Assembly (NCBI RefSeq): GCF_014698795.1
Contig: NZ_JACJTR010000031.1
Coordinates: 1 to 64,000, forward strand
DNA length: 64,000 bases
Source of the DNA: Nostoc sp. FACHB-892
Lineage (GTDB): Bacteria; Cyanobacteriota; Cyanobacteriia; Cyanobacteriales; Nostocaceae
Reading direction: 5' to 3'
The notes under the pieces were generated by a model. That model was not told the origin of the DNA, made no database searches, and saw only the letters and a list, made by a program, of their open reading frames with translations. Of this stretch, positions 50,836-60,362 are shown in pieces; position 1 is the stretch's first letter, and each line of letters begins with the position of its first letter. The position numbers were made by a program, and so were the translations under genes.

Positions 50836-52839
50836 TCATGCACCGTTTGTCAAAGTGCTATAGCAGAAATAGCTATCTGCAAAGATAAATTTTTCAAAGC
50901 CAGTTGTAGATAAACTAACGGGGTCTTCATTGTTGTTGAAAGTAATGTTGGCACTTTTAAGGGTATTGCCATAAATAACACCAGATATCAGTAGTTGGGA
51001 GCGATTGAAAGCTCTCAGATCCAGGGTGTCAAAACCTTCCCCGCCATCAATACTTGCAACGCCAAACCCTTTGAAATAATCATTTCCACTACCCAAATCA
51101 ATGCTGATGCCGCCACCGATAGAGACTTTTTGTTGAACTCCATTTAGGATACTAGTGGCTGTAATTTCATCATTGCCATCGTCAGTCTTGATGATTCCTT
51201 GTCCGTAAATGCCGTAAGCAAGACTATCGTCAGTCTTGATGATTCTTTGTCCATAAATGCTGTAGGCAAGACTATCATCGCCGTAACCATCACTTGTTAC
51301 TGTAGCCTGTCCGGTAAGCTTGTCAGAACCTTTGCCTGTATCAATGATTCCATCGTTAAAGATGCCATAAGCTGTGGCATTTCTTCCTGAGCTATTCCCA
51401 TAACCGATAATGGTGTCTTTGCCTGACCCCGTAGTGATAGTGGCGTCTTTAGTATTTTGGATGCCAGTCCCAGCACCATCATTGGCGCTGCCGATGCCGC
51501 TAATAGCGCCGCCCAAGCCACCCTGACCTGTGCCGATGATCGTGTCGTTTCCGTCCCCTGAATTCAGATTGCCATTGTTAGCGATGCCAGTGCCGGTACC
51601 GCCTTTGACATTCTTCTCGTCTACGTCTATGCCTAAGCCATCGCCGCCCTTACTGCCAGTACCGATGCCGTTGATCGTGTCATCTCCGTTCCCTGCATTC
51701 AGATTGCCATTGTTAGCAATGCCAGTGCCAGTACCGCCAACGCTGCCGTACTCGCTATTGCCGCCCAAGCCGCCCTGACCTATGCCAGTGATCGTGTCTT
51801 CTCCGCGCTCTGCATTCAGACTGCCACTGTTAACAATGCCGATTCCAGTACCGCCATTGCCAAAAGCGTAGCCGATACCGCCATTGCCGCCCTGACCTGT
51901 ACCAGTAATCGTATCTTCTCCATCTCCGGTATGCAGTTCATCACTATTGCTGATACCTGTCCCAGTACCGCCGTCGCCGTCAGAGCGAGTGTTTGTACTC
52001 CCTGTGCCACCATTACCAGTGCCGATAATCGTGTCTTGTCCATTCCCTGCATTTAAATTGCCATTGTTAGCGATGCCAGTGCCAGTACCGCCGTCGCCGT
52101 ATCTGCCGTAGGCGCTGAGGATGGATCTGTCATCCTCGATGCCGCCGTCGCCGCCATTACCAGTACCAATGATCGAATTGTTTCCGCCCTTTACACTAAT
52201 ACTGCCATTATTAACGATACCAGTGCCAGTACCGCCAGTGCCGTTCATGTATGATACATAGCTCTCTTCACCGTAACCACTGCCGCCGTTGCCGCCATTA
52301 CCAGTGCCGGCGATCGCATCGTTTCCGTTCCCTACATTAATACTGCCACTATTAGCAATGCCAGTGCCAGTACCGCCAGTGCCGCCGTCGTAGCCGTCGT
52401 AGCCGTTGGAGCTAGTGCCGCCCTTACCGCCCTTACCTATACCAGAGATAATGTTTTTTCCCTCCCCTGCATTTAATTCGCCACTATTAGCAATGCCAGC
52501 GCCAGTACCACCATCAATGCCATCACCGTCCTTGCTTGTGCCGATGCTCGTGTAGTTTCCGCCCTCTGTATTCAGACTGCCACTGTTAACCATGCCAGTT
52601 CCATCTGTGGCGTTACCGCTACTTGCGAGGTTGTTTTTCCCACTACTGCCTTCGCCCCTGCTAACGCTGTTGCCACCCTGACCTGTGCCACTAATTGTGT
52701 CTTTTCCTGAGACTGTACGGATGTAACCTCCAGTTAAAATATCAATACCAATTGCTGGTGTTCTATTTAACTCTTCCCCTACTAAAGTATCGGAACCGGG
52801 GGTACCGATGAAATTCGGTGGAATGCTAAGTCTAGCCAT
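50836..52839 (-). CDS. Glycine-rich RTX-like repeat protein (paralogue 2)
   Basis: 667 residues. Same opening as the paralogue at 45072-46802 (MARLSIPPNFIGTPGSDTLV) and the same plan: about eleven repeats with GTGIANNGNLNAGNGxDTI and glycine-rich loops, then a less repetitive C-terminus (YFKGFGVASIDGGEGFDTLD). The repeat type suggests a beta-solenoid, probably calcium-binding and surface-exposed. No signal peptide is seen. Its upstream block A (52840-52947) is a near copy of the one before the paralogue. Confidence 0.7.
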   Translation of the reverse strand: MARLSIPPNFIGTPGSDTLVGEELNRTPAIGIDILTGGYIRTVSGKDTISGTGQGGNSVSRGEGSSGKNNLASSGNATDGTGMVNSGSLNTEGGNYTSIGTSKDGDGIDGGTGAGIANSGELNAGEGKNIISGIGKGGKGGTSSNGYDGYDGGTGGTGTGIANSGSINVGNGNDAIAGTGNGGNGGSGYGEESYVSYMNGTGGTGTGIVNNGSISVKGGNNSIIGTGNGGDGGIEDDRSILSAYGRYGDGGTGTGIANNGNLNAGNGQDTIIGTGNGGTGSTNTRSDGDGGTGTGISNSDELHTGDGEDTITGTGQGGNGGIGYAFGNGGTGIGIVNSGSLNAERGEDTITGIGQGGLGGNSEYGSVGGTGTGIANNGNLNAGNGDDTINGIGTGSKGGDGLGIDVDEKNVKGGTGTGIANNGNLNSGDGNDTIIGTGQGGLGGAISGIGSANDGAGTGIQNTKDATITTGSGKDTIIGYGNSSGRNATAYGIFNDGIIDTGKGSDKLTGQATVTSDGYGDDSLAYSIYGQRIIKTDDSLAYGIYGQGIIKTDDGNDEITATSILNGVQQKVSIGGGISIDLGSGNDYFKGFGVASIDGGEGFDTLDLRAFNRSQLLISGVIYGNTLKSANITFNNNEDPVSLSTTGFEKFIFADSYFCYSTLTNGA

Positions 52840-52947
52840 AAAGCAAATTCTCTCAATTAGTTAGTACGGGTGGTTTGCTCATTTAGATGAGCAGTTTCTC
52901 AAAAAATCTCGAAATTGTTTTTTTAAAAGCTATTGAGTGATTGGGTT
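52840..52947 (-). promoter_or_regulatory. Duplicated upstream block A, copy 2
   Basis: Near-identical to 46803-46914; it probably holds the promoter of the glycine-rich gene. It reaches almost to the 3' end of the filamentous-haemagglutinin gene that starts at 54713. Confidence 0.65.
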
Positions 52948-52949
52948 TC

Positions 52950-54713
52950 TTATTGTTTACGTTTTAACTTCCAAGCAGCATAAAAAGCAGCGCTGATAAA
53001 CACACTGAATGTTAAAGCTGGTTCGGGAACAGGCTTGCTTACAAGTATTAAGCCTGTAGAAGCATTGGCACTTATGTCGCTATTTTCGCTCGGAACAGCA
53101 ACAATGAAGCCCGACGGAGCGTTGATAGTGATATTGCCGCCATCACCACCAACCTGTGCTGTGCCTGCGGTAGTGGGAATTTGAGCGCCACGACGCAGAA
53201 GCAGTAAATCAGTTTGTAAGGAGATATTGCCACCGTTACCCGATGCAGATTGGGCGTTGAATGTGCCAGTGTTATTTAAGGTAATTCTAGGTGAGGTAAG
53301 GATAATATCTCCAGCAGTACCTGTTGTACTTTGAGAGCTAACGGAAAAGTCACTGTTAAAGTTAGAATTATTACCAGAAACGGTGGAAAAATCAGTAGCA
53401 TTAACTTTGATTGCACCTGCATTGCCTTGTCCAAATGTTGAGGCTGTAACTTGAGCGCCATCAACTAATGATAGTGTTGCAGCTAAAATGTCGATATTAC
53501 CTCCATTGCCAACTGTACCCGTGGGCACACTGCTCAAAATCCCACTGTTTCTTCCAGCAATATCAACAGCATCTGTAACATTAACATTGACATTCCCCGC
53601 ATTACCAAGTCCTGAAGTTGAGGCAATAAGTTCAGCGCCATTTTGTAACGACAATGAACCAGAATCGATAGTAATGTTACCCCCATTGCCAAGTGACCCC
53701 AAACCCACAAGATTGCGAACATTACTCCCAGTGCCTGCAATTTTTATTGACTCGGTAGCATTGAGCGTAATATCTCCCGCGACAGTTTCAGGTGTCCCCA
53801 AACCTTCCCCAATACCAGCACTTAAAATACTTCCTCCCAATATTTCTAAATCTTTAGCATTAACTGCAATATTACCGCCATCAGCCCCAGTTACAATTAC
53901 ACCTGCTTGATTAGTAAGGGATACCGAAGTTAGCGCAGCATTATCAGGAAATCTTAAGCTGAGATTATCGCCATTTACACCTAGCGCTACACTACCAGCT
54001 TGGGCCAATCCTCCTAACTCAACTCTTCCACCATAAGCATTTAATCGTCCCCCATCCATGCTGACATTCCCACCCACCAGTAGTAAACTTTTACCATCCG
54101 GTACTCGTAAACCAAATGCGTTTAAACCTGTTGGGTCTGTTCCTGCGGGTGCTACTGAGTTGTTTTGAATCCCTCCGTTTTGATTAATCTGATTAAACAG
54201 CAATGCTGAAGGATTAACACTCAACAACTCTGAAGGGATATTTTTATCAGTAGCACTAAAAAATCCTCCATTTCCAAATTGCAGTGCATTCGCTGTACTT
54301 GCAACAAACGAACCACCAACATTTAAGCTGGCATTTCCACCAAATACAATTCCATTGGGATTTGTTAGAAACAGGTTAGCCGTACCCAACGTGCGAATTA
54401 ACCCATCAATATCAATATTAGAAACTGATTCACCCGTTACTCGAGTAATTATATTTTGAATATCTACAGCATTATTAAAAGAAGCAGTGCCACCAGTAGG
54501 TACAGAAAACTCACCAAAACTGTGAAACAAATTACTGCCAGCTTGTGTTCCCCCAGTAATGTTAAAGGTGTCACCCTCTCTTGTGACACTAGAGTTATTT
54601 AGTAATGTGCCATCTGGAGTAATTTGAGCGCTTGCATAATCAATGGGACAAAAGCTGACACCGACAGCGATAGCCGCTAAAGCACCCCAATGAGTAAAAC
54701 CCAAACCTGACAT
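52950..54713 (-). CDS. Filamentous-haemagglutinin-type protein with PEP-CTERM tail
   Basis: 587 residues. A signal peptide (about 1-30, ending YASA) is followed by a TPS/filamentous-haemagglutinin N-terminal domain (about 33-140; NSSVTREGDTFNITGGTQAG, NIITRVTGESVSNIDIDGLI, LFLTNPNGIVFG). A right-handed beta-helix region of GNGGNI-type repeats fills the rest. The C-terminus has PVPEPALTFSV, a hydrophobic helix and LKRKQ, the PEP-CTERM sorting signal. TPS proteins normally cross the outer membrane through a TpsB partner, which is not seen here. The gene lies between duplicated blocks A and B. Probably an adhesin or sheath component. Confidence 0.8.
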   Translation of the reverse strand: MSGLGFTHWGALAAIAVGVSFCPIDYASAQITPDGTLLNNSSVTREGDTFNITGGTQAGSNLFHSFGEFSVPTGGTASFNNAVDIQNIITRVTGESVSNIDIDGLIRTLGTANLFLTNPNGIVFGGNASLNVGGSFVASTANALQFGNGGFFSATDKNIPSELLSVNPSALLFNQINQNGGIQNNSVAPAGTDPTGLNAFGLRVPDGKSLLLVGGNVSMDGGRLNAYGGRVELGGLAQAGSVALGVNGDNLSLRFPDNAALTSVSLTNQAGVIVTGADGGNIAVNAKDLEILGGSILSAGIGEGLGTPETVAGDITLNATESIKIAGTGSNVRNLVGLGSLGNGGNITIDSGSLSLQNGAELIASTSGLGNAGNVNVNVTDAVDIAGRNSGILSSVPTGTVGNGGNIDILAATLSLVDGAQVTASTFGQGNAGAIKVNATDFSTVSGNNSNFNSDFSVSSQSTTGTAGDIILTSPRITLNNTGTFNAQSASGNGGNISLQTDLLLLRRGAQIPTTAGTAQVGGDGGNITINAPSGFIVAVPSENSDISANASTGLILVSKPVPEPALTFSVFISAAFYAAWKLKRKQ

Positions 54714-54757
54714 TGCTTGCCTCCAATAATAAATAGCAACAAATTTTAGTTAAGCAT

Positions 54758-54896
54758 AAATCAAGTTACTACCTACTAAATAGCTAGTAATTAGGCTACT
54801 AAGTTTTCACCCCAAAACTCCGGTTTTTCGCAAGAACTTGAAAACTTTACAAAACGTTACTTTATAAAGTTCTCAAGCTACCGTTGACGCTATCAA
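54758..54896. repeat. Duplicated block B, copy 2
   Basis: Partner of 46980-47122. It lies between the divergent 5' end of the haemagglutinin gene and the 3' end of the RNA-ligase gene and contains the palindrome ACTTTATAAAGT at 54859-54870. It probably includes the haemagglutinin gene's promoter. Confidence 0.75.
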
Positions 54897-54898
54897 AC

Positions 54899-55891
54899 TT
54901 AATGGAGTTCACTTCCATCCTTACGGAGCAGATAGCGATCGCTAATCAACTTCAAGACTACTCTACCTATTTCTGGATGCGTTTTCTCAATGACTGGTTG
55001 CACAACAACGCCTTCCATAATGCAGTCGGGGCTGACTACACTATTGGCATTATTGAACTGAGACACCGCTTTCCAAGTGTAAGCACCGATATAAAGCACA
55101 GGTACTCTCGGCAAAACAAATTCCTCGCAAAAAGCTACAAAATCGCTGTAATTGAGAAAATAACTGCCACGCCGCACAGCAAATATAGCAATTCCAATCT
55201 TGCCATTATTCAAGCCATATTTGATATCTTGTACACCGTAGATTTCCCCAAAAATTTGAGTTCTTGGCGGAAGTTTCTGGAAAGTTTCGTTTTCCTTGTA
55301 AGCACGAATATAAACTAATTTATTGTTGACTTCGTTGTTTTTCCAGAAGTAATTATGGCTGCCAATTTTAGTTGTGCCATCCGCATCAACTAAGACAGTG
55401 AAGTTAGTTCCGTGCAACTTCTCTGTTACAACAACTTCCTCACCTGGAATTAGTATATTTTTGTAACGTTTCAGGTTTTCTGGGCTGGGGAATTTATAAT
55501 GCCCAATAAAACTTTCTACTTCCCCACTCATCCCTTGAGGAATTGGATATTCGTACTTTGTTACACCAAAATACTCCGTGTAGTCGTCTCCAATATTTCC
55601 CATAAAGTTATTACCAACGGGAATAAGCAAACCTTCAGAAAAAATTCCGCGAAGTTTAGCCGCATACAGTTTTTTCGAGTAGTAGTTACGAATCCCAAAC
55701 TCATCCAAAAACTTTTCTGGAATAACACTATCAATCGGAAAATAAAAAGCTAAATCTCCAGCGTGAAGCTTCCCTTTGGCTATAATTACTTGATATGCCA
55801 TATTTTCGATAGAGACAATATCTAACCTATCAGCATTGGGATGAGGTTTAATGCTGTTAATTTTGACAACTTCAACTTTAAAAATACTCAT
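54899..55891 (-). CDS. RNA ligase, DRB0094-like
   Basis: 330 residues. The N-terminal OB-like half (MSIFKVEVVKINSIKPHPNA ... GDLAFYFPIDSVIPE) and the nucleotidyltransferase half with motif I TEKLHGTN (the Lys that becomes adenylated) match the DRB0094 family of nick-sealing RNA ligases. Downstream motifs FGEIYGVQDIKYG (motif III/IIIa) and EGVVVQP (motif IV) are present, and VVLKLISDRYLL resembles motif V. It joins 3'-OH and 5'-phosphate RNA ends, probably in RNA repair. It is complete. The gene neighbours a methionyl-tRNA synthetase pseudogene on the same strand. Confidence 0.82.
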   Translation of the reverse strand: MSIFKVEVVKINSIKPHPNADRLDIVSIENMAYQVIIAKGKLHAGDLAFYFPIDSVIPEKFLDEFGIRNYYSKKLYAAKLRGIFSEGLLIPVGNNFMGNIGDDYTEYFGVTKYEYPIPQGMSGEVESFIGHYKFPSPENLKRYKNILIPGEEVVVTEKLHGTNFTVLVDADGTTKIGSHNYFWKNNEVNNKLVYIRAYKENETFQKLPPRTQIFGEIYGVQDIKYGLNNGKIGIAIFAVRRGSYFLNYSDFVAFCEEFVLPRVPVLYIGAYTWKAVSQFNNANSVVSPDCIMEGVVVQPVIEKTHPEIGRVVLKLISDRYLLRKDGSELH

Positions 55892-56112
55892 AACTCACCT
55901 CTTTTTGAAAAAACAGATTTTAGAAAAGCTCTAAATCGAATACATAGTAGGGGCGCACATCTGTGCGTTTCTATTGGTTTAATCAGTTTCAATTAATTGC
56001 AATACTTGTTGGGTTTTAGGGATAAAGGAAAGAAAAAACCCTTAACGCAAACCCAGTCACCGTTTCCCAAAACCAAACTTTGGGCTAAAAATGCATAAAG
56101 CGAGTAGTATTA
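55892..56112. other. Intergenic stretch
   Basis: No gene seen. It includes a small hairpin CGCACATCTGTGCG near 55953-55966. Confidence 0.3.
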
Positions 56113-56870
56113 CGACCAATTGGGATGTTGGTCAACCCATACTCTTAATTCATCTGAAAGCGCTTTAGCTTTAAAAATAGGTGTTTGGTTTTTCTGACTT
56201 CCAAACGCAAGTTCCCTGAAATTGCCGAACGTGGCTCTATCAAATTAGTTGAACCTAAGTAGGTGGGCGCTAAAAAATACAACTAAATTAAGAAATGTGA
56301 ATCGCTTAAAAGCTTATATTCAAAGCGTTTCTAGCGCTTTACATAAGTTTACATAGTTTGATTTAATTGTGCCTACCTACTTAGCAACGTTGTGCAATTT
56401 TCACACTGATCTCTCCTGGCTGATCCATATCCGCAATGGGGGGAACGTTCCAACAATGTATCTATCCGGTAAAAACCTTCATCCTCAAAAGAGTAAACGA
56501 GATTCATTTCCCGTTCTTCAATAAAACCGTTTTTGTCAAGTTGCTGATAAAAATACTGGGTTAGCTCGTGGTTATAAACTGATGAGTTTCGACCAAAGTA
56601 GTCAAACGACAAACCAAGACTAATGTAGATTTCAGCTTGGAGTTCATGCAGCTTTTGGCAGAAAGTTTCTGCATCTAACCCTGCTTCTGTTGCTGCTATT
56701 TCAGTCGGTGTACCATGTTCGTCAGTAGCACAGATGAACAGAACTGTTTCCCCTGACTGTCTCAAGAATCGGGCATACATATCTGCTGCAAACATCAAAC
56801 CTACTAGGTTCTTTAAGTGCTTGATGCCATTAATATAGGGAAGTGCGCTGATAATAAGGTACTTTACCCT
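56113..56870 (-). pseudogene. Methionyl-tRNA synthetase pseudogene interrupted by a MITE
   Basis: The minus strand from about 56870 reads KYLIISALPYINGIKHLKNL, then FAADMYARFLRQSGETVLFI, CATDEHGTP and on to CENCTTLL at about 56385, the class I catalytic domain of MetRS. After a 130-bp inverted-repeat element (56255-56384) the protein resumes as STNLIEPRSAISGNLRLEVR, then KTKHLFLKLK, and after another shift ALSDELRVWVDQHPNW near 56113. There is no start codon in frame at the front, and at least one frameshift, so it is dead. Only about 215 of the usual 530 or more residues remain. Confidence 0.8.
56255..56384. mobile_element. 130-bp MITE-like element
   Basis: It begins CTAAGTAGGTGGGCGC and ends with the near reverse complement GCCTACCTACTTAG, with no open frame between. 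It sits inside the MetRS pseudogene, whose coding sequence resumes on both sides. Such non-autonomous elements with CTAAGTAGGT ends look like a dispersed family. A clean target duplication is not visible. Confidence 0.7.
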
Positions 56871-57016
56871 ATTATTATTCGTGTTTTCAAACGGTGTTGA
56901 TAGAGTGGAGAATTTACTATACCCCTGTGAGGACTTTCATTCGAGATTTGCATCTTTCCTCATAATACATAATATTACTTGTAGTGTCAAGATGCTAGTA
57001 GTTGAAATGGTGATGG

Positions 57017-58207
57017 CTACTGATTCCAATCAACCAACGCACCATCTAATATCGCAATCCCCCATTGCGGAAACTTCGCCAGTAACTTCTTGATCACAAT
57101 CTGCAAAGCCGGATCATCCTTCCAGCATTGTTGGAGGAAGTCAAACCCCGGATTCTCGCCCGAATTCGCCGCTCGATTCAGTTTTTCCCTTCTTACAGGT
57201 CGCGCATTTGCCCTTGCAACAATCGCCTCATGTGACCATTTTTCAGCATTTGGCACGGGCGCGGCGGAATTTTCACCCTCATCAACTGCTTTGATTTCTA
57301 CACTCGAAACCGAATTTTCAGTCATCAACCCAGCACAGGGGCAACTCGGTTCTATTTTCTGATCTGTGATCGCAGAATTTACAGAGTTTTCATTTTGGGC
57401 AACGGGCGCGGCGGAACAAGTACCTTCATGAGAGACTGCCGCCTCAACACCACAGTCCTGCTTTTCAGCCAACAACGGAGCAGGTTGACTTGGTGCCGCT
57501 TCCACAAGCGCCAGCGTCGTACAGTCCGTTACCGCAGGTAACTCTTCCTCCTTCTCTGACACGCTTTGAACAGACTGAGGCGAAGCGCCCCCCAAGGGCG
57601 CGTGAGCCGTCTCCTCCTCATGCGGATTTCGTGTAAGCGTGTCAGAGATACATCTCACAAACTCATTTGATGAGTTTGTGAGATGTTCCTGAGTAGTTCG
57701 TGAGGGTTCACAGAACCCTTGCTCTGACTGATTTTTACCCAAAATAGATGCTTTATACAAAGCACGCATTTCTTCAGAGCCAGCATCTTTCTCTGAATCC
57801 CCAGCATTTGGTTCTCGTTTTTTAGCATCTGGTTGCTGATTTTCAGAATTGGCTTTCTCCCAAAATTCCTTCATCCGGCTACCGTGTAAATTCTTTACCA
57901 TCCAGCTAGCCGTTTCCCTGCCATCCTGAATCGCCTTGTCGGGCTTGAAAATAAACAACCCGCTTTCAACTAGAATTTTCTTCGCAGAGATAAAAGTACT
58001 GTACCCTAAAGCAGAAGTTAGCGGCATCCATCGGGAACCATAAGGGTCAGCCGTCCAGCATTCTTGCCACAATTGCGTAACAGAGGGCTTTTGCTGCGAA
58101 GCCCACAGCATATCTTGTATGGGAATAATCACATGAAGCCTTTTATACGGTGACTGTGGTTTAGTGGCAGCCTTTTTGGGCTTGGGTTTTGTGATAGTTG
58201 CGGTCAT
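57017..58207 (-). CDS. Hypothetical plasmid-type protein
   Basis: 396 residues. A basic N-terminus (MTATITKPKPKKAATKPQSP) precedes a conserved-looking first domain (about 22-115; DMLWASQQKPSVTQLWQECW, SALGYSTFISAKKILVESGL) with a winged-helix-like look. A long low-complexity middle follows, then a conserved tail (FDFLQQCWKDDPAL, LLAKFPQWGIAIL). AGGAG precedes the ATG. I recognise no named family. Decayed copies of its middle and tail lie at 50545-50650 and 48690-48835, so it belongs to a multi-copy family. It is followed upstream by another plasmid-type gene on the same strand. Confidence 0.6.
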   Translation of the reverse strand: MTATITKPKPKKAATKPQSPYKRLHVIIPIQDMLWASQQKPSVTQLWQECWTADPYGSRWMPLTSALGYSTFISAKKILVESGLFIFKPDKAIQDGRETASWMVKNLHGSRMKEFWEKANSENQQPDAKKREPNAGDSEKDAGSEEMRALYKASILGKNQSEQGFCEPSRTTQEHLTNSSNEFVRCISDTLTRNPHEEETAHAPLGGASPQSVQSVSEKEEELPAVTDCTTLALVEAAPSQPAPLLAEKQDCGVEAAVSHEGTCSAAPVAQNENSVNSAITDQKIEPSCPCAGLMTENSVSSVEIKAVDEGENSAAPVPNAEKWSHEAIVARANARPVRREKLNRAANSGENPGFDFLQQCWKDDPALQIVIKKLLAKFPQWGIAILDGALVDWNQ

Positions 58208-58313
58208 TTTACAATCTCCTGTTTATGTTGACGCACGGAAATTTCCCTCACTGTGATTGCGGGGTTTGGTACTTCTATTTGGTTGTCTAAAAAGCTACCG
58301 ATGCAATGAAAGC

Positions 58314-59915
58314 CTATTGAGGTTGCCAGAATCGCAACTCATCTCGGAAATACCTATCAGTCTTTTTTGATTGCTCCTTCCAACAATCCCAGGCAACCAC
58401 CAACTCTTCGCCTAAGTCCTCTACTACCTCACCCCTCTCGACATACAAAGTGCGGTATGGGTCAGCGTGAGCAACAATGGAACCAAGCCCGATTGTGTCG
58501 GGTTGAGGGGATGCTTTTTGGAGAGCCGTAATTAAATTTGTTTCTTCACTGGTCAATTCCGCCCAGTAATCTGATTTAATCACCTCATACTCTTGTGCCA
58601 CTGCCCAATAGTCCTGCCACGTACACCCAGGCTTTGACAACACCCGTCGAATATCGCTAACCGCCTGGGGCAGCATTTCCAGTTGCTCGGCTCGATATGC
58701 GATCGCAGTTGGTGTCGGTTCACTCCCCAAGATTATCGCAGCAGCCTCTAACACTTGGGTGTTGTTCATGGCACTGGCCAGATTCTTCAGCGCCATGCCC
58801 ATGAGTCGCAGACATTCTTGGGCGTTTTCCTTGGGTGGTTCCTGGGCTAGCGATCGCAAATCAATTGTATTTTCTAACGCCTGTTTAACTTGCTTGTTCA
58901 AAACTTTGGTCGCTTGCTGGGGCATGGTATTTCCCCACTGTTGAACCGGATGCTGTTGTACGGCACGTTCTAGTTCCTGAATGCGCTGCTGGAGTTGTTG
59001 GTTTTCAGTTTCTAACTGCCGTAACGATTCCATCTCATTCAATCGCTGCTGCAATTGAACGTTTTGCTCCCTTTGTTGCTTGTATAGATTTTGCAGAGAT
59101 TGGATTTGCTCTTGCACTTGGGTTTCGGCATTGGCAGTGGCTTCTGAAAGCAAGCCAATCCTCAGTTCTTGCTCTAGGCGCTCTAACTCTTGTTTATAGC
59201 ATTCTTCGATAGCAGCGATCGCTTCCGTATATTCTGGTGGATAGTTCCGCCCTCTGGAAAATGGGACACTAGCAGCATCTAAATCAGCATTGTTGATCAA
59301 TAACCTCTCACCATCAGCAAAGGTAACAATCTGCTGCCAACGATTTGGTGCGTCTGCCTCAATCACTCCTGATTCTCCATACCTTGGATGGGACTGTTGT
59401 GAAACTGTGACAATAGCTTTTTGAGGAACCATTGGTTCTTCAATTTTGGGAACCACTGGTTCCTGAATAGATTGTTTTTTGCGTGGAAGTTGAGGAACCA
59501 CTTTTTGGGCGGCAGCAGCAAAGTCTGAAACACTTGGGTCAGGGTTATCTTTCAGAGCGATCGCTACAGCTTGTTTTAGTTTCTCTGGTTCCTTGAGTAA
59601 ACGAAGTAACGGACGAGCCTGACGCTCATTCTTGATGTGTCCGCCCAACTCGCCAACTGCGTCTATGACCTTTTTGGCTCCTAGCAGTTGGTTGATTCGT
59701 CGGTATCCACCCCAGGCGTATAATTCACGCTGGCAGTATTCTTCAAAGTTTTTATAGCCAGCTTGCAGGTAAAGCTGTTGTTCCCGCATCTGGAGGATTT
59801 CATCTACCGCTTGCGACTCGAACCTATCGATAGCGGTGAAGGTTTCCTGAATGCTGGTGTTGACGACACTGTAATCGAGTGCTGATGAGGCTTTGGAACG
59901 GTCTAGTGTCAGCAT
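58314..59915 (-). CDS. Plasmid-type coiled-coil protein, ParB-like N-terminus
   Basis: 533 residues. The N-terminal 150 residues (MREQQLYLQAGYKNFEEYCQ, RRINQLLGAKKVIDAV, KNERQARPLLRLLKEPEKLK) share their plan with the pseudogene at 296-885 and look like a DNA-binding module. A small beta domain follows (about 175-215; GVIEADAPNRWQQIVTFADG). A long glutamine-rich coiled coil (about 230-320; LQNLYKQQREQNVQLQQRLN) comes next, then a helical C-terminal region. Such proteins are common on cyanobacterial plasmids and may act in partition or regulation; this is inferred from layout only. Confidence 0.6.
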   Translation of the reverse strand: MLTLDRSKASSALDYSVVNTSIQETFTAIDRFESQAVDEILQMREQQLYLQAGYKNFEEYCQRELYAWGGYRRINQLLGAKKVIDAVGELGGHIKNERQARPLLRLLKEPEKLKQAVAIALKDNPDPSVSDFAAAAQKVVPQLPRKKQSIQEPVVPKIEEPMVPQKAIVTVSQQSHPRYGESGVIEADAPNRWQQIVTFADGERLLINNADLDAASVPFSRGRNYPPEYTEAIAAIEECYKQELERLEQELRIGLLSEATANAETQVQEQIQSLQNLYKQQREQNVQLQQRLNEMESLRQLETENQQLQQRIQELERAVQQHPVQQWGNTMPQQATKVLNKQVKQALENTIDLRSLAQEPPKENAQECLRLMGMALKNLASAMNNTQVLEAAAIILGSEPTPTAIAYRAEQLEMLPQAVSDIRRVLSKPGCTWQDYWAVAQEYEVIKSDYWAELTSEETNLITALQKASPQPDTIGLGSIVAHADPYRTLYVERGEVVEDLGEELVVAWDCWKEQSKKTDRYFRDELRFWQPQ

Positions 59916-60362
59916 ACTTCTCTCCTATAGCCGTAGATATAAGAGGTACTTAAAAGCGCCTTATGCAACAGATAGATATAAGGATTAATGATGTTGAAAC
60001 CTGTGCATGAGGCTGAAAGATTTGGTATTGTTAAGTAATTCATAGCCTTAGATGTTGGTTATGTTTTGTCCCTGCTGATGGCCTGAGAAACTTATCAGTG
60101 GGGCTTTCAACTTTTGACTGTCGCTGATCTATTTCTTTAAGTATTTGGGCTGACCATTGTTCATCTGTGCTTGGTAAACCCTGGTGTTGTGGTAACCCTT
60201 TTGCTCCAGTCCTTAAATCTCCTCCTTTATTTTTCTCTTTTTAGGTTACCACGGTTATCCAAAGGTTTACCATAGATTAGTGTTAAATGACAAACCCGCC
60301 TTACCTATTTGGTTGGGGCGGGTCTTCCTTTGCTACTTGTTGTATCTGTTTTAGTTTTTGCC
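59916..60362. promoter_or_regulatory. Gene-free stretch with GGTAACC-type sites
   Basis: No gene seen. Within it, TTGGTAAACC (60171-60180), TGGTAACCCT (60190-60199), AGGTTACCAC (60243-60252) and GGTTTACCAT (about 60264-60273) repeat the half-site found in the operators upstream of the ribbon-helix-helix gene. Together they flank that gene on both sides, as expected for a regulator or partition site. Confidence 0.5.

Noticed and set aside
41665-52839. Regularly spaced repeats as a possible CRISPR array
   Set aside because: The repeats are in frame, code for FG-GAP or glycine-rich units and have no conserved repeat/unique spacer pattern; no cas gene is nearby.
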